Shown: in pieces, positions 44,476 through 53,122 of the stretch | How the letters are laid out: every line of letters starts with the position of its first letter | How positions within the stretch are numbered: position 1 is the first letter of the stretch | Assembly (NCBI GenBank): GCA_938030705.1 | Contig: CALHIR010000001.1 | Span: forward strand, 124,001-188,000 | DNA: 64,000 nucleotides | DNA from: Candidatus Poseidoniaceae archaeon | GTDB taxonomy: Archaea; Thermoplasmatota; Poseidoniia; Poseidoniales; Poseidoniaceae | Direction of reading: 5' to 3' | Translations under genes and position numbers: made by a program | The notes under the pieces: model-generated | Database searches by the model: none | What the model was told of the DNA's origin: nothing | The model's input: only the letters and a program-made list of their open reading frames with translations

Positions 44476-47093
44476 GGAGACGTGGTGTTGTGAATTTCTC
44501 CAAAGCGTGCGTTGCTCTTGTGGCGCTCGTTCTGTTGGGTTCGTGGTCGGCCAGTCTTCCCGTTCTCTTGGACGATGAAACCATCCTCCAACGCTCAGGG
44601 GCAGCAGACAGGGTAGCCATCAACGATCCACCCACCTCAATGTCAGCCGACGAGGTTGTCATGTTTGAGGCCCTCATTTACGATCCCGTCAACAACATCA
44701 TCGCTGGCGAAGTGAGTTGGTCGGCAAGTAATGGAACCATCACCGAAGATGGTCTGTTCTATCCATGGTCTTCGGGTCTGATTGAAATCACCGCTGAACA
44801 CAACGGCCTCCTTGGGCAGCACAACATCACGGTCGAAGCGGGCGTACCCACCTCGATTGAAATTACACGCCTCAACATTGGCGTGCTCGAGCCCACAACG
44901 ATGACGGCTGACTTGCTCGACGCAAGAGGGAACCGAATGCCGGGAGCATCGTCCATGGTTTGGGATATTGACGGAGAATACATCGGCCATGGGCAACCCA
45001 CATGGTTCGCAGAATCCATTGGGGAATATCATGCCCGGGTCCGATACAACCAGTTAGAGACTCAAGAAACAATCACAGTTTCGGCAGGGGCGCCTTACGA
45101 ATTTGTATTTGATGAACCCTTGGTCGTTCGCGCTGGAACCCTCCAGAAGATAGCACCTCTCCTCGTGGACATCAACGGGTATGAAATGCCGCTCTCCAAC
45201 GTCGGTTCCTTGGCTTGGTTTGCCGAAAATGGCTCGTTTAACGCACAGGGAGAATACTTGGCCACCAATACTGGCCGTTGGGTCATCACCGTTTCTGCAG
45301 GCAACATAACCGGTAGCACCACGTTACAGGTCATTCCAGGAGATGCGGTCGCTTCAGAGTTGATGATCGTCGACGCTCCGGAGGTGTTCATGGCCGGAGA
45401 GTCCTACGAGCTCGTATTTGAGCGACGAGATGCCAACGGCTACATCGGTTTTGTATCACCTTCCATTCACGCCATCACGGCCTCTTCCGGCGGCTTATCG
45501 GTTGACGATGACGCACGGGTGTTCTGGAACCCTTCCGCCACGGGCCCTGCAGCCCTTTCGGGTGTTGACGGGACCGTGAGCAGTTCGCTCCACGTTGATG
45601 TCGAGCACGGGCGAGCCATTGACATCGGGTTCTTGGTTTCCCCTCGGGAACCGTCTGCTGGCGACCAAGTCGTCGTCGAGATCATCGCTGAAGATGTGAA
45701 AGGCAACCGTTGGGTGGTCAATGGAAGCATCAACATGCTCATGGGAGAAGAAACGGAATTGACCGCCGAGTCCTCCTTTACCTTGCTTCGTGCAGAGGTG
45801 GCGGGCTCTTGGCGATTTGAAGGAAGTTGGTTTGACAATACCAGCGGGACCATGTTTGTCGCTGAAACATCGTTTGATGTTCAAGCGGGCCGGCTCGCCT
45901 TCATCACGCTTGAGGGTGAAGGAAGCCGAGTCCCTGCTGACGGCGAGTTAGCGCTCAATCCTACGTTTTTCGATGCCTATGGCAACGAACTTGAGGGCAT
46001 CACCCTCAATTGGACCTTGGACGGAAAAGACATCACTCTCGACATGCTGTTGAACGATGGCCGTTGGACGGCCACTACCGTTGGAGGCCACGAACTTCGT
46101 GTCAACGCTGACGGTGTGTTTGCAACGGTACGCCTCACGGTTGTCGCAGGCGATGCTCACGGCCTCATCACCGATGCCGATGAAGGCTTGGTCGTGAATG
46201 CTGGGTCGCCTCATGACGTGTTCATTCAGGTGGTTGACGTCCACGGAAACATCGCTGAATCCACCTCGGTTACCACGATGTTCAACACCTCTCTGGGAGA
46301 GTTGGAAGTTTCACCCACAGGCATCGGCTATTGGCAGTTCACCGGTAAAAAAGTGGGTTCCTATGAATTGATTCTTCAAGATGAAGGAGCCACGCACACC
46401 ATCCCGTTGACCATTGAAGCCGGTGCTCCCGTCCGTATCCAAGCCGCCATGAGCCGTACCGCCATTGCCGAGGGTGATGTCGTGCTGATGAATGCCTTTG
46501 CCACCGACGCCTACGGGAACACCCTCAGCATTCCCAAGGCCAATACGAGCGTGACGTGCACATCGGGCACGGCTTCCTTTGTGACCAACGGGACGTGGGA
46601 AGTCGACATTCAGAACGGTGGAACCGACCGCTCATGCACCATCCGATGGAGTGGATTGCTCGCTCAAACGTTCTACGATGTTGATGAAGTTCTTCTCGGA
46701 GGAGCCGTGGGTTCAACCAACACCGCCATGACCATGGCAGCCGTTCTGTTGTTCCTGCTTCTCGCCGTTCTGGTTATGTTGACCCGGAAAGCAGCCGAGG
46801 CATCCAAAGATGAATGGATGGAGGAGGCTTTCGACGATGATGAAAACGACGATGAAGACGACGATGAAGCGTTCGTTGGCTCGCCGGACGTGTCCGATGA
46901 CACGCCGATTTACGAACGCCACGGTCTAACGCTTGAATCGATGAAAGCTCTCGCAAAAGAGGCAGGAAATGTCGGCGTGATGCAGGCCACGCCTTCCACC
47001 GTCCAAGGGGAAACTGGCTGGTACGTGGATGTCTCTGAAGAGATGCAGTATTGGGAAGTGACGCCAAGTGGCGAATGGATTCGCCATGAGTAA
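44472..47093 (+). CDS. Anchored surface protein of Ig-like repeats, paralogous to C-terminal part of preceding protein
   Basis: 873 aa. The ATG at 44472 overlaps the upstream stop (ATGA); the ORF-track start is a GTG 18 nt earlier. Signal peptide (VNFSKACVALVALVLLGSW), about eight bacterial-Ig-like units of roughly 90 aa with the recurrent pattern V..G.P..I....(20)....D..GN..., a membrane helix (about 752-772), a long acidic linker (DDDENDDEDDDEAF) and an aromatic tail (GWYVDVSEEMQYWEV). The domains match those at the end of the 3055-aa protein, so it arose by partial duplication and is co-expressed. Probably a partner in the same surface structure. Confidence 0.85.
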   Translation: MRRRGVVNFSKACVALVALVLLGSWSASLPVLLDDETILQRSGAADRVAINDPPTSMSADEVVMFEALIYDPVNNIIAGEVSWSASNGTITEDGLFYPWSSGLIEITAEHNGLLGQHNITVEAGVPTSIEITRLNIGVLEPTTMTADLLDARGNRMPGASSMVWDIDGEYIGHGQPTWFAESIGEYHARVRYNQLETQETITVSAGAPYEFVFDEPLVVRAGTLQKIAPLLVDINGYEMPLSNVGSLAWFAENGSFNAQGEYLATNTGRWVITVSAGNITGSTTLQVIPGDAVASELMIVDAPEVFMAGESYELVFERRDANGYIGFVSPSIHAITASSGGLSVDDDARVFWNPSATGPAALSGVDGTVSSSLHVDVEHGRAIDIGFLVSPREPSAGDQVVVEIIAEDVKGNRWVVNGSINMLMGEETELTAESSFTLLRAEVAGSWRFEGSWFDNTSGTMFVAETSFDVQAGRLAFITLEGEGSRVPADGELALNPTFFDAYGNELEGITLNWTLDGKDITLDMLLNDGRWTATTVGGHELRVNADGVFATVRLTVVAGDAHGLITDADEGLVVNAGSPHDVFIQVVDVHGNIAESTSVTTMFNTSLGELEVSPTGIGYWQFTGKKVGSYELILQDEGATHTIPLTIEAGAPVRIQAAMSRTAIAEGDVVLMNAFATDAYGNTLSIPKANTSVTCTSGTASFVTNGTWEVDIQNGGTDRSCTIRWSGLLAQTFYDVDEVLLGGAVGSTNTAMTMAAVLLFLLLAVLVMLTRKAAEASKDEWMEEAFDDDENDDEDDDEAFVGSPDVSDDTPIYERHGLTLESMKALAKEAGNVGVMQATPSTVQGETGWYVDVSEEMQYWEVTPSGEWIRHE

Positions 47094-47130
47094 AACGGCC
47101 TGATGAATTGAGCAGGGGTTCATATCGGAG

Positions 47131-47143
47131 GACCTCATAGGTC
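47131..47143. promoter_or_regulatory. Perfect inverted repeat upstream of ferritin-like gene
   Basis: GACCTCATAGGTC: 5-bp arms with a 3-nt spacer, ending 11 nt before the ATG. Placement suits an operator or an RNA hairpin at the ribosome site. The binding protein is unknown. Confidence 0.4.
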
Positions 47144-47154
47144 ATTGTGATACA

Positions 47155-47574
47155 ATGGGAACTCAGGAATTGATTGAACGCCTCAATGAAGCCCTTGGGT
47201 GGGAACTCCGGGCCATGAACATGTACGCGCATTATGCTGCAACAATCCAAGGTATTCACCGGTTGCAACTTGATCCTATGTTCAACGAAGAAGCCACCGA
47301 ATCGTTGGCCCATGCCGATACGGTGCGGCGTGCAATCGTCAAACTTGGAGGCATTCCGGTCACGGAGCGAAATCCACACCCCATTGTCCACGCCACGGAC
47401 TACACGGTCATGCTTGAGCGATCCCTCGAGACAGAAACCAAGGCTGCTGAGGTTTATGCAGGTATCATCAAACTTCTCGATGAAGTTGGCGACCAGGAAA
47501 TGTACGATTCCATTGAACAGATTTACTTTGCAGAGTTGCGGAGTCTTGAGAACCTCCGATTGATTCTCGCTTAG
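47155..47574 (+). CDS. Ferritin-like / bacterioferritin-type four-helix protein
   Basis: 139 aa. Four helices of the Bfr/Dps type: ELIERLNEALGWELRAMNMY, EEATESLAHADTVRRAIVKL followed by GGIPVT (Bfr has EGLPN here), TVMLERSLETETKAAEVY and IEQIYFAELRSLENL. Diiron-type Glu residues are seen in helices 1, 3 and 4. In helix 2 the usual ExxH is changed (SLAH, with Glu one position earlier), and helix 4 lacks the ExxH His, so ferroxidase activity is uncertain. Iron storage or oxidative-stress protection is likely. ATG start. Confidence 0.78.
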   Translation: MGTQELIERLNEALGWELRAMNMYAHYAATIQGIHRLQLDPMFNEEATESLAHADTVRRAIVKLGGIPVTERNPHPIVHATDYTVMLERSLETETKAAEVYAGIIKLLDEVGDQEMYDSIEQIYFAELRSLENLRLILA

Positions 47575-47582
47575 TGGAGATT

Positions 47583-49256
47583 CTACTCTTCCTCATTGCT
47601 TTGCATGATGGCAAGGAACTCGTCAATATCCACTACGCCATCGCCGTTTTCGTCGGCATTGTGGAAGTAGGTGCGAACCTCCATCGGTGTCAAGTCCATG
47701 CCCAAGCCTTGCGTGATCGCGGCACGGAATTCGCTCAGTGTCAAGTGGTTCTTTCGACCAATATCCGCCGCCCTAAAGGCCGTGTAGAAGCGTTCTGAAA
47801 CTTCTGGGGTGGCGTTTGAAAACCTTGCTTTGAAGGCGGCGAAGGGTGTGACTCGGGCCTCTTCGAGAACATGCTGTCGCCCGTAGGCTAACCATACAAA
47901 CAATCCCAACCCTATCGCACCAGAGGCGCCGATGAAGGCGTTCGCTCCAATCAACCAAAGCAGAAGAAGGCCCGTTCCAGCCCCGTAGATCTGGGGTAGA
48001 GGATAGAGGGGTGATTTGTACGGGGGATTCCAATCGTGGTGAGGGCCAGCATGCCTCATCACGACTACAGACGCATTGATGGCGACGAAAACCATGATGT
48101 TGAATCCAGAGGCCAGTTCGGCGATGGCATGGACGTCGATGGTCAGGATGGCCGTCGCCATCAGGACACCTGTGATGATGATGGGCCAATGCGGCGTTTC
48201 GTAGGTTGGGTTAAGGTCTTCAAGTTTGGAAGGGAGGAGATTGTCTCTGGCCATTGCAAACAAGAAACGAGAGGCAGAAAGTACGCCGGCAAGGGCCATT
48301 GAGGCCATCGTAACGATGGCCAAAAGTGCAGCGATGACACCAACGGTGCTACCAGCAACATGTTCTGCGAAGACGTAAATTGGGTTCTCAATGGCATGCG
48401 TTCCATCCATGTGCCAGCCTGGTTCCAAAACGGAAACCATGACATAAGCCACACCTGCATACAACCCGGTCGCGACAAGCAACGAGGCGAACATGCCTCG
48501 GGGAATGTTTCGCTCAGGGTCCATCACTTCGCCCCCGATAGCGCCGACCTTGATGGCCCCCGAATAGGCAACGAACACCAAAGCCGCCGCCGTTCCCATC
48601 TCTGGGCTCAGGTAATCGATATTGGTGATTGGCCGAGATAAATCGGCTTCTCCACTCAACAAGGCCATGACGCACAAGAACAGGAGGAAGATAACAGCCG
48701 TGGCGACAATGGGCGTCTGGACCTTCTTGATCTTCTTGACACCGGTGATGTTGATGATGACAATGAATGTCAGGAGAACGAGGGCGATGCTTTTCGGGTT
48801 GACCTCAATATCCATTGCGGTGGTGACCACTTCAAGATATGCTGCGAATCCGATCAAAGCAAACGCAGATTTGAGCATAAACGAGGCAAATAGACCCAGG
48901 CCGCTGATGGTTCCCATAAGCGAACCGTAGGTCCGTTCCATGTAGATGTAAACGCCACCCGATTCTGGCATGGCGCTAGCGAGTTCAGATTTTGAAAACG
49001 CTCCGGTCAACACCACCGAAGCGGCGAGCACAAACGCGAACCACATGCCGTCCCCGGCCACTTCCTGTGCAAAGGCAGGAAGGATGAACAGTCCGGAACC
49101 GAGCATGGATGAAAGCGAGAGGATGACAAGCGTGACCAAGCCGATGGTCCGAGAAAGGGCGGTTTTGAGCTCGCTTGACGAGCCTCCATTGTCTACGGCC
49201 GCTTCCGTGTTTTGCTTCGTATTGTCTCCCACAGGATAACCTCCCGATTCCGGCAT
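47583..49256 (-). CDS. APC-family amino-acid permease with C-terminal EF-hand
   Basis: 557 aa. About twelve membrane helices from 38 to 460, beginning SRTIGLVTLVILSLSSMLGSGLFILPAFA (the APC GSGIF-type motif) and including ASAMPESGGVYIYMERTYG. After the last helix a cytoplasmic extension (about 475-557) holds an EF-hand pair: a degenerate loop (DIGRKNHLTLSEF) and a canonical Ca loop DENGDGVVDIDE at 535-546 with D, N, D, D and E at positions 1, 3, 5, 9 and 12. This suggests transport gated by Ca2+. It lies downstream of the amnAB-like genes on the same strand, so it could bring in an amino acid or aromatic amine. Substrate unknown. Confidence 0.88.
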   Translation of the reverse strand: MPESGGYPVGDNTKQNTEAAVDNGGSSSELKTALSRTIGLVTLVILSLSSMLGSGLFILPAFAQEVAGDGMWFAFVLAASVVLTGAFSKSELASAMPESGGVYIYMERTYGSLMGTISGLGLFASFMLKSAFALIGFAAYLEVVTTAMDIEVNPKSIALVLLTFIVIINITGVKKIKKVQTPIVATAVIFLLFLCVMALLSGEADLSRPITNIDYLSPEMGTAAALVFVAYSGAIKVGAIGGEVMDPERNIPRGMFASLLVATGLYAGVAYVMVSVLEPGWHMDGTHAIENPIYVFAEHVAGSTVGVIAALLAIVTMASMALAGVLSASRFLFAMARDNLLPSKLEDLNPTYETPHWPIIITGVLMATAILTIDVHAIAELASGFNIMVFVAINASVVVMRHAGPHHDWNPPYKSPLYPLPQIYGAGTGLLLLWLIGANAFIGASGAIGLGLFVWLAYGRQHVLEEARVTPFAAFKARFSNATPEVSERFYTAFRAADIGRKNHLTLSEFRAAITQGLGMDLTPMEVRTYFHNADENGDGVVDIDEFLAIMQSNEEE

Positions 49257-49343
49257 AAAACCGATTCTTATCTCGGTGATTCTTCATATTGATATTAGTT
49301 ATTTGTATGAAATCCCACAACCTTCTCCGGAATCCGGAAAAAA

Positions 49344-50774
49344 TCACTCGCCCATATGGACAATCACCTTCATTTCAACAGCGATGGGGGTAGGAAGGGC
49401 ATCGATCGCCAAGGTTGTTCGGGTTGGTCCAACGGTTCCGAGCGTTTCAGCCCAAACTTCGTTATAGCCTGCGAAATCACGCTTCATGTCCACGAGGAAC
49501 GTGGTCACATCAACCACCTGGTCCATGGTTGCGCCTGCCTCTTCGACAATTCGCCGCACGTTGTTGACCACAGCATGAGTTTGGGCTTTGATGTCATAGT
49601 CCAATGGTTCTCCGTTCTCATCGTGGATGGGCCCACCTGGGATGGCGTTGGTGCCGGGTTGACGGGGTCCGACGCCGGAGAGAAAGAGCATATCGCCGAC
49701 CTTACGGGCATGGGGGTAGGCACCAACCGGCTTAGGTGCGGCGTCGGTGTTTACCGAACCCTCGGCCTCGGTCGGGTCCCAAAGCGCAGGCCCGCTCTCA
49801 CTCACCGATGTTTCGTCTGTTCGTTCAGCTTCTCGACTTTGGTCAATCTCCGCTTCATCAGAACCCTCCAGCACGCCTCGCTCGCCGTGGAAAAATTCCA
49901 CATCGTCCTCATCGTACTCCTTGTCGCCGATCCCGGTTGAGGTGGGGTCGATATGAACCACCGCACCACCAGCGCCGTGAATGGCTTCGTAGGCGAGGAT
50001 GCGACCGGTCAAATCATTACGATTACCGTTCATGGCGGAAAGCCACCACATCGGCTTGAACGCCACCACCTTCTGGACCCGAATTTGGCGGTGGATGGTC
50101 CGGGAGAGTTGACCCACGTCTTCAAGACGGCCTTGCTCGAGGAATTCCAAGATCTTCCTGTTCCATTCGTCGTCCTTGAGCGAGTGGATTTTATCTTCCT
50201 CCGGCTTGATAAAGTCGGTGAACATTCTGTTGGACAAGGACATGGCCGTGATGGCCACAGCACGTCGCCCCTGCGTCTTGATGACGTCCAAACAGGACTT
50301 GGCCAGTACCGTGGTTTCGCTTCGGTTGGCGTACATATTGGAAGAGACGATCACCGCGGGAATGCTGTTGTCCGGGTTGAGCAGGGTCAAGGCCACGACC
50401 GAACCGACATCGATGGGGAACCCTTTGTAATTCACACAGCGACTCTGCAAGCCTCGTTGTTCGTTCGCTTCGTTCCAAGCATGGGCAAAGTCTGCATCGA
50501 TGTTGAACGAGTATGGGATGGAGCCGAGGTCGTGGAAGTCATGGTCCACCATGACCCACTCGGGGTTGGGGTCAGCTTGGATTTGGTGTCCGATGATGGA
50601 GGGCCACGTGGTGGAGTAGATGATGAGCAAATCAGCGTCCAAATCACGAATCGTTTGAGCGGCGTCGTTAAAGGCATCTCGTAGCCGTCGCCATCCGGGG
50701 TTTTGGTCTGGAGCCAACACCGTATGTGGGTGAACGGGCACCACAAACGAAGCCACCACTTCGCCCGAGGTCAT
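49344..50774 (-). CDS. 2-aminophenol 1,6-dioxygenase alpha-like subunit fused to RidA/2-aminomuconate deaminase-like domain
   Basis: 476 aa. Residues about 1-280 are a LigB-fold domain of the AmnA type; the metal-His position read as LLSPHW in AmnB is IYSTTWPS here, as expected for a non-catalytic alpha subunit. An acidic, disordered linker (about 285-345) joins a complete RidA/YjgF domain (346-476: VGDMLFLSGVGPRQPG, EEAGATMDQVVDVTTFLVD, GPTRTTLAIDALP, VEMKVIVH). RidA relatives include 2-aminomuconate deaminases. The ATG at 50774 overlaps the amnB stop (ATGA). A fused protein would couple ring cleavage to a later deamination. RidA could instead only remove reactive enamines. Confidence 0.82.
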   Translation of the reverse strand: MTSGEVVASFVVPVHPHTVLAPDQNPGWRRLRDAFNDAAQTIRDLDADLLIIYSTTWPSIIGHQIQADPNPEWVMVDHDFHDLGSIPYSFNIDADFAHAWNEANEQRGLQSRCVNYKGFPIDVGSVVALTLLNPDNSIPAVIVSSNMYANRSETTVLAKSCLDVIKTQGRRAVAITAMSLSNRMFTDFIKPEEDKIHSLKDDEWNRKILEFLEQGRLEDVGQLSRTIHRQIRVQKVVAFKPMWWLSAMNGNRNDLTGRILAYEAIHGAGGAVVHIDPTSTGIGDKEYDEDDVEFFHGERGVLEGSDEAEIDQSREAERTDETSVSESGPALWDPTEAEGSVNTDAAPKPVGAYPHARKVGDMLFLSGVGPRQPGTNAIPGGPIHDENGEPLDYDIKAQTHAVVNNVRRIVEEAGATMDQVVDVTTFLVDMKRDFAGYNEVWAETLGTVGPTRTTLAIDALPTPIAVEMKVIVHMGE

Positions 50775-51673
50775 CCCTCGTTCACCTCGTGCGCATAACA
50801 AGGCCATTCAACGACAGCGTTTCCGGTGCCGATGATGGTCCCGTAGCCGTGAAGAATGCCGGGATAATCAGGGACATCGAGGGTGGAAAGCAACCAAGAC
50901 AGGCCGCCACCGTCGCTTTCGGCGATGGCCTGTTCGGTGAATTCGGGCATCTCGTCCAAGATGCGTTGGGCTTGACCTGTGCGCATGTACTCGATCATCC
51001 GCATGTCCCACAAGTGCATGGCATGGCTCGTAATGTGCTCTTTGCTCATGTCTTCGGGTACCTCTGATTCGGTGGTAAAGTGGCGATGGGAGAGGGAATT
51101 GCTGGCGAGGACAACGACCCTTTTTCCACTGGCTTCGATGGCTTTTCGTGTGACTTTGCCAAGTTCAATCATGATTTCTTGCATCACTTCGACCGAATAA
51201 TAGGCCGTGGAACGGTTGCTTGAAATGACCACAAGCGGCTTATCCCAGTCGGGGTTGAACAAGTGGCCCGTGGTGATGGTGCCGTAATCCACACGGAAGT
51301 CTGGGTTCTCCATCATCTTCACCGGAAGGCCGGCCTTGGCTGCTTCATCATGAATCGCTTGCGCCAATTCAACGTCCACGTTCATGTCGTAATGGTAGCG
51401 GAAAAGGTTCGGGAAGATGGGGTCGACCGAGAGGCCTTCAAAATTTGGTAGGCCAAGGAAATGGGTGCCGACATAGGTTTGCCAGTGTGGGGAAAGGAGG
51501 ACGATGGCATCGTAATCGTGTTCGGAAAGGGAAGCACGAAGGCGTTCATACCCCCATCGAAGTTGTTCCCATCCTCCTTCGGCAACGGGTTCGTTTTGGG
51601 GCGGGTTTTCTGCGTAAACAAGATGCGGAGGATGCGGTGCGAGGCACCCGGCGACAATCTGTCCTTTGCCCAT
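50771..51673 (-). CDS. amnB: 2-aminophenol 1,6-dioxygenase beta-like subunit (class III extradiol dioxygenase)
   Basis: 300 aa; Fe(II)-dependent meta-cleavage of an aminophenol/catechol-type ring. LAPHPPHL supplies H14, LLSPHW H63 and AESDGGG E252, with SLSHRHF supplying H196. As I recall, the characterised AmnB enzymes use H13, H62, E251 and H195, so every catalytic residue matches with a one-residue offset. Length also matches (about 305 aa). It overlaps the alpha-RidA fusion by ATGA. Alternatives within LigB are 3-hydroxyanthranilate-like or protocatechuate 4,5-dioxygenases; the fusion and the nearby ALDH favour an amino-substituted ring. Confidence 0.83.
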   Translation of the reverse strand: MGKGQIVAGCLAPHPPHLVYAENPPQNEPVAEGGWEQLRWGYERLRASLSEHDYDAIVLLSPHWQTYVGTHFLGLPNFEGLSVDPIFPNLFRYHYDMNVDVELAQAIHDEAAKAGLPVKMMENPDFRVDYGTITTGHLFNPDWDKPLVVISSNRSTAYYSVEVMQEIMIELGKVTRKAIEASGKRVVVLASNSLSHRHFTTESEVPEDMSKEHITSHAMHLWDMRMIEYMRTGQAQRILDEMPEFTEQAIAESDGGGLSWLLSTLDVPDYPGILHGYGTIIGTGNAVVEWPCYAHEVNEG

Positions 51674-51768
51674 GGATGACGCATTGCGCCGAGGTTTAAT
51701 TCATCATCGGCACGACAGCAGGCGTTTCAAACACGAAGCCATAAACAACCTGCCGGAATGGGACGGCC

Positions 51769-52257
51769 ATGGGAGAAGCGGCGCCACAGGACAACGCGCC
51801 GGTCGAAGCTCATCCACCACGCTCGGCCACGTGGGCAGAGACGTGGGTCAACGTGGTGTTCCCTACTTTGTTTGGCATGGTGGCCGGTGCGTTTTGGCAG
51901 GCCTTGGTTTCGCCTCACCTGACGTACGGTTTACCCAACCCGCCTCAGGGAGGCCTGCTGATCATGATGCTCTTTTCTCCGCTGCTTCACCGGTGGTTGA
52001 CCCCCCATCCCCCATCGATGTGGCTTGATTACCTCGGAGGCATTGCGGCGCTTGCACTCCCACTGATGTTTGTCTGGTCCACCGGCATGGGCGGTTTTGT
52101 ATGCGGTGGATACCTCACGGTCGTCTTGTGGATATGGGTCAGCACCTCTTGGTGGCGCTTCCATCTCCCGCCATTTCGGCTGGCCATTTGGCACACGATG
52201 GGTGTGAACATCGGGGCGTTAAGTGGCTCGTTGCTCTACTATAGCCTGGTGATGTGA
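51769..52257 (+). CDS. Small four-helix membrane protein
   Basis: 162 aa, not recognised. Four membrane segments: about 28-48 (VNVVFPTLFGMVAGAFWQALV), 60-75, 85-105 (LDYLGGIAALALPLMFVW) and 112-160 in two parts, with many Trp. ATG at 51769 is preceded by GGAATGGGAC. It is the only plus-strand gene inside a long minus-strand run and abuts the panB stop (1 nt gap), dividing the amnAB genes from the ALDH operon. Confidence 0.75.
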   Translation: MGEAAPQDNAPVEAHPPRSATWAETWVNVVFPTLFGMVAGAFWQALVSPHLTYGLPNPPQGGLLIMMLFSPLLHRWLTPHPPSMWLDYLGGIAALALPLMFVWSTGMGGFVCGGYLTVVLWIWVSTSWWRFHLPPFRLAIWHTMGVNIGALSGSLLYYSLVM

Positions 52258-53085
52258 TCACGAGGTGTAGGATTCCTCATCGCTGGGAAAATCACCCGAA
52301 CGCACATCATCGCAATAGCCCTTAATGGCCCCGTCAATCTCTTCGGCGAGGTTGAGGTAGCGGCGAAGAAAACGGGGTGAGAAATCCATGGTTATGCCCA
52401 ACAAATCGTGAAGCACGAGGACTTGACCATCGACATCTGGACCCGCACCGATACCGATGGTTGGAATGGTCAAGGCCGCTGACACACGCTTGGCGAGGTC
52501 TCGAGGAATCTTCTCCAGCACGATGGCAAAGCAACCGGCGGCTTCGAGAACCTTGGCATCGGCGATTAACTTCTCGGCTTCTTCGTCTTCTTTGGCACGA
52601 ACGGAATAGGTCCCAAACTTGTAGATGGACTGCGGGGTAAGCCCGAGATGGCCCATCACGGGAATGCCAGCGGTCAGGATGCGCTCAACGGATTCCACGA
52701 TTTCCGCTCCACCCTCCAACTTCACGGCGTGTCCGCTTGATTCTTTCATGATGCGGATGGCGGATTCAAGGGCCTGACGAGAATTGCCTTGATACGTGCC
52801 AAACGGCATGTCGACCACCAACAGGGCGCGGTCAACCGCTCGCTCAACACACTGGGCGTGGTAGATCATGTGGTCAAGGGTCATCGGCACTGTGGTGGCT
52901 TGGCCCGCCATCACGTTGGAGGCGGAATCGCCCACAAGAATCACATCAACTCCGGCTTGGTCAACAAGCCGAGCCAGTGAGTAATCATAGGCCGTAAGCA
53001 TGGTGATTTTCTCACCAGCACGCTTCATTTCCTGGAGCGTGTGGGTGGTCACCTTCCGTGCCTCGCTGTAGACGGACATAGCCAT
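52258..53085 (-). CDS. panB: 3-methyl-2-oxobutanoate hydroxymethyltransferase
   Basis: 275 aa; first step of pantothenate (CoA) synthesis, using methylene-THF. Motifs: [53 protein letters not shown] and [17 protein letters not shown]. Length is typical. The ATG at 53085 ([12 protein letters not shown]) is used; the ORF-track start runs into the upstream gene. Last gene of the eight-gene run; it may share one-carbon supply with fhs elsewhere in the window, but no functional link to the ring-cleavage genes is evident. Confidence 0.95.
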   Translation of the reverse strand: MAMSVYSEARKVTTHTLQEMKRAGEKITMLTAYDYSLARLVDQAGVDVILVGDSASNVMAGQATTVPMTLDHMIYHAQCVERAVDRALLVVDMPFGTYQGNSRQALESAIRIMKESSGHAVKLEGGAEIVESVERILTAGIPVMGHLGLTPQSIYKFGTYSVRAKEDEEAEKLIADAKVLEAAGCFAIVLEKIPRDLAKRVSAALTIPTIGIGAGPDVDGQVLVLHDLLGITMDFSPRFLRRYLNLAEEIDGAIKGYCDDVRSGDFPSDEESYTS

Positions 53086-53122
53086 GCCACCGCCCGTCGT
53101 GTTTTCAATTCGTCGCCTTCGT

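Noticed and set aside
47215-49256. MPESGG near both the start and inside the permease as a sign of duplication
   Set aside because: PESGG-type sequence is an ordinary APC-family motif after helix 2; the N-terminal copy is probably chance.
49326-49338. TCCGGAATCCGGA inverted repeat after the amnA-ridA stop as a terminator
   Set aside because: The arms are only 5-6 bp and no T-run follows in the sense direction; too weak to call.
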